DNA of 64,000 bases from Aquimarina agarivorans. Lineage in GTDB: Bacteria > Bacteroidota > Bacteroidia > Flavobacteriales > Flavobacteriaceae. Where the stretch lies: contig NZ_AFPB01000036.1 of assembly GCF_000218485.1 (NCBI RefSeq), forward strand, positions 21,416-85,415, read 5' to 3'. Under the pieces are notes generated by a model. That model was given only the letters and a program-made list of their open reading frames with translations, was not told the DNA's origin and did not search any database. The translations under genes and the position numbers were made by a program. This document shows, one piece after another, positions 63,855 through 64,000 of the stretch (position 1 is the first letter of the stretch; each line of letters begins with the position of its first letter).

Positions 63855-64000
63855 TTACACCTCTATAAGATCCCCCATTCCACCATGCTCGTTTCCTTTT
63901 TTACCTTTTATTTCAGTAATTTTTCCTTTAAAATATAGGGTTTCTCTATTCAGTCTACCACCTTCGGAAACTTCTAAATAAAAAGGTTTACCTAAAAAGG
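63855..64000 (-). pseudogene. VgrG N-terminal part, cut by an in-frame TAA (partial at window edge)
   Basis: The frame from the window edge reads FLGKPFYLEVSEGG, LNRETLYFKGKITEIKG and GGMGDLIEV, then TAA, then GMSNSILLDDG of the main part with no change of frame. Phage-tail-hub-like sequence on both sides is what an intact VgrG would show, so the stop is a nonsense change or a base-call error. Confidence 0.75.

Noticed and set aside
1..64000. CRISPR array, rRNA genes or riboswitch
   Set aside because: No spaced direct repeats of CRISPR type, no rRNA sequence and no recognisable riboswitch consensus were seen.

Overview
The window is AT-rich, with long poly-A and poly-T runs and weak Shine-Dalgarno signals. 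Its gene families (TonB-dependent receptor with a CarboxypepD_reg plug, UpxY/NusG-like antiterminator, DUF4280 PAAR-like protein, Bacteroidota-type VgrG, IS407-group IS3 element) point to a marine or soil member of Flavobacteriaceae. Everything here is read from sequence by eye; no searches were run.

Layout. (1) 1-11,654, + strand: a tightly packed, often overlapping run of about 25 small genes. Many encode single-pass membrane proteins. At least five carry peptidoglycan-active or peptidoglycan-binding folds: CHAP/TIGR02594-like, an amidase fold without zinc ligands, two PG_binding_1 proteins and an M15 carboxypeptidase. There are also a holin-like protein, a nested overlapping pair resembling spanins, two tandem annexin-like proteins, a beta-propeller and a spike-like protein. 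It looks like the structural and lysis block of a prophage or virion-like element, perhaps tail-less and membrane-containing, but no terminase, portal, tail or capsid gene is recognisable inside the window. (2) 11,655-12,453: a relic zone with a broken ISXO2-like (IS1595) transposase. (3) 12,454-52,049, - strand: a hybrid NRPS-PKS cluster of about 40 kb, read from high to low coordinates. A NusG-like antiterminator comes first. It is followed by a MATE exporter, a KS-AT-KR-ACP module, a KS-AT module, a four-gene aminomalonyl-ACP cassette (3-hydroxyacyl dehydrogenase, ACP, acyl dehydrogenase, serine-type adenylation enzyme), a type II thioesterase, a SyrB2-like non-heme iron halogenase, a ferredoxin and a desaturase. 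Next come an acyl-AMP ligase-KR-ACP-ACP loading protein, an ACP-aminotransferase protein, a shortened luciferase-like domain leading into C-A-PCP-C-A-PCP-C-A-PCP, a KS-AT protein with damaged active sites, a GNAT acetyltransferase, a TonB receptor and an Sfp-type PPTase. (4) 52,050-55,179: a 23-bp perfect hairpin, an IS407-group IS3 element with exact 4-bp target duplication, a 3' fragment of a tRNA-Met gene, a terminator and a decayed tyrosine recombinase, together marking an island boundary. (5) 55,132-64,000, - strand: a type VI secretion (T6SSiii) cargo locus with VgrG, an unknown adaptor-like protein, a DUF4280 PAAR-like protein, a 913-residue effector with an OmpA domain, two tandem paralogous lipoproteins (candidate immunity) and one unknown protein.

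Functional picture. The cluster probably makes a lipo- or acyl-peptide/polyketide that uses an aminomalonyl extender unit and possibly a chlorinated residue, exports it by the MATE pump, and may reimport a metal complex through the TonB receptor. Most large genes of the cluster are interrupted by single-base indels, nearly all in homopolymers. The domains on each side remain well conserved, so these are either sequencing errors or very recent inactivation. This must be settled before any product is predicted.
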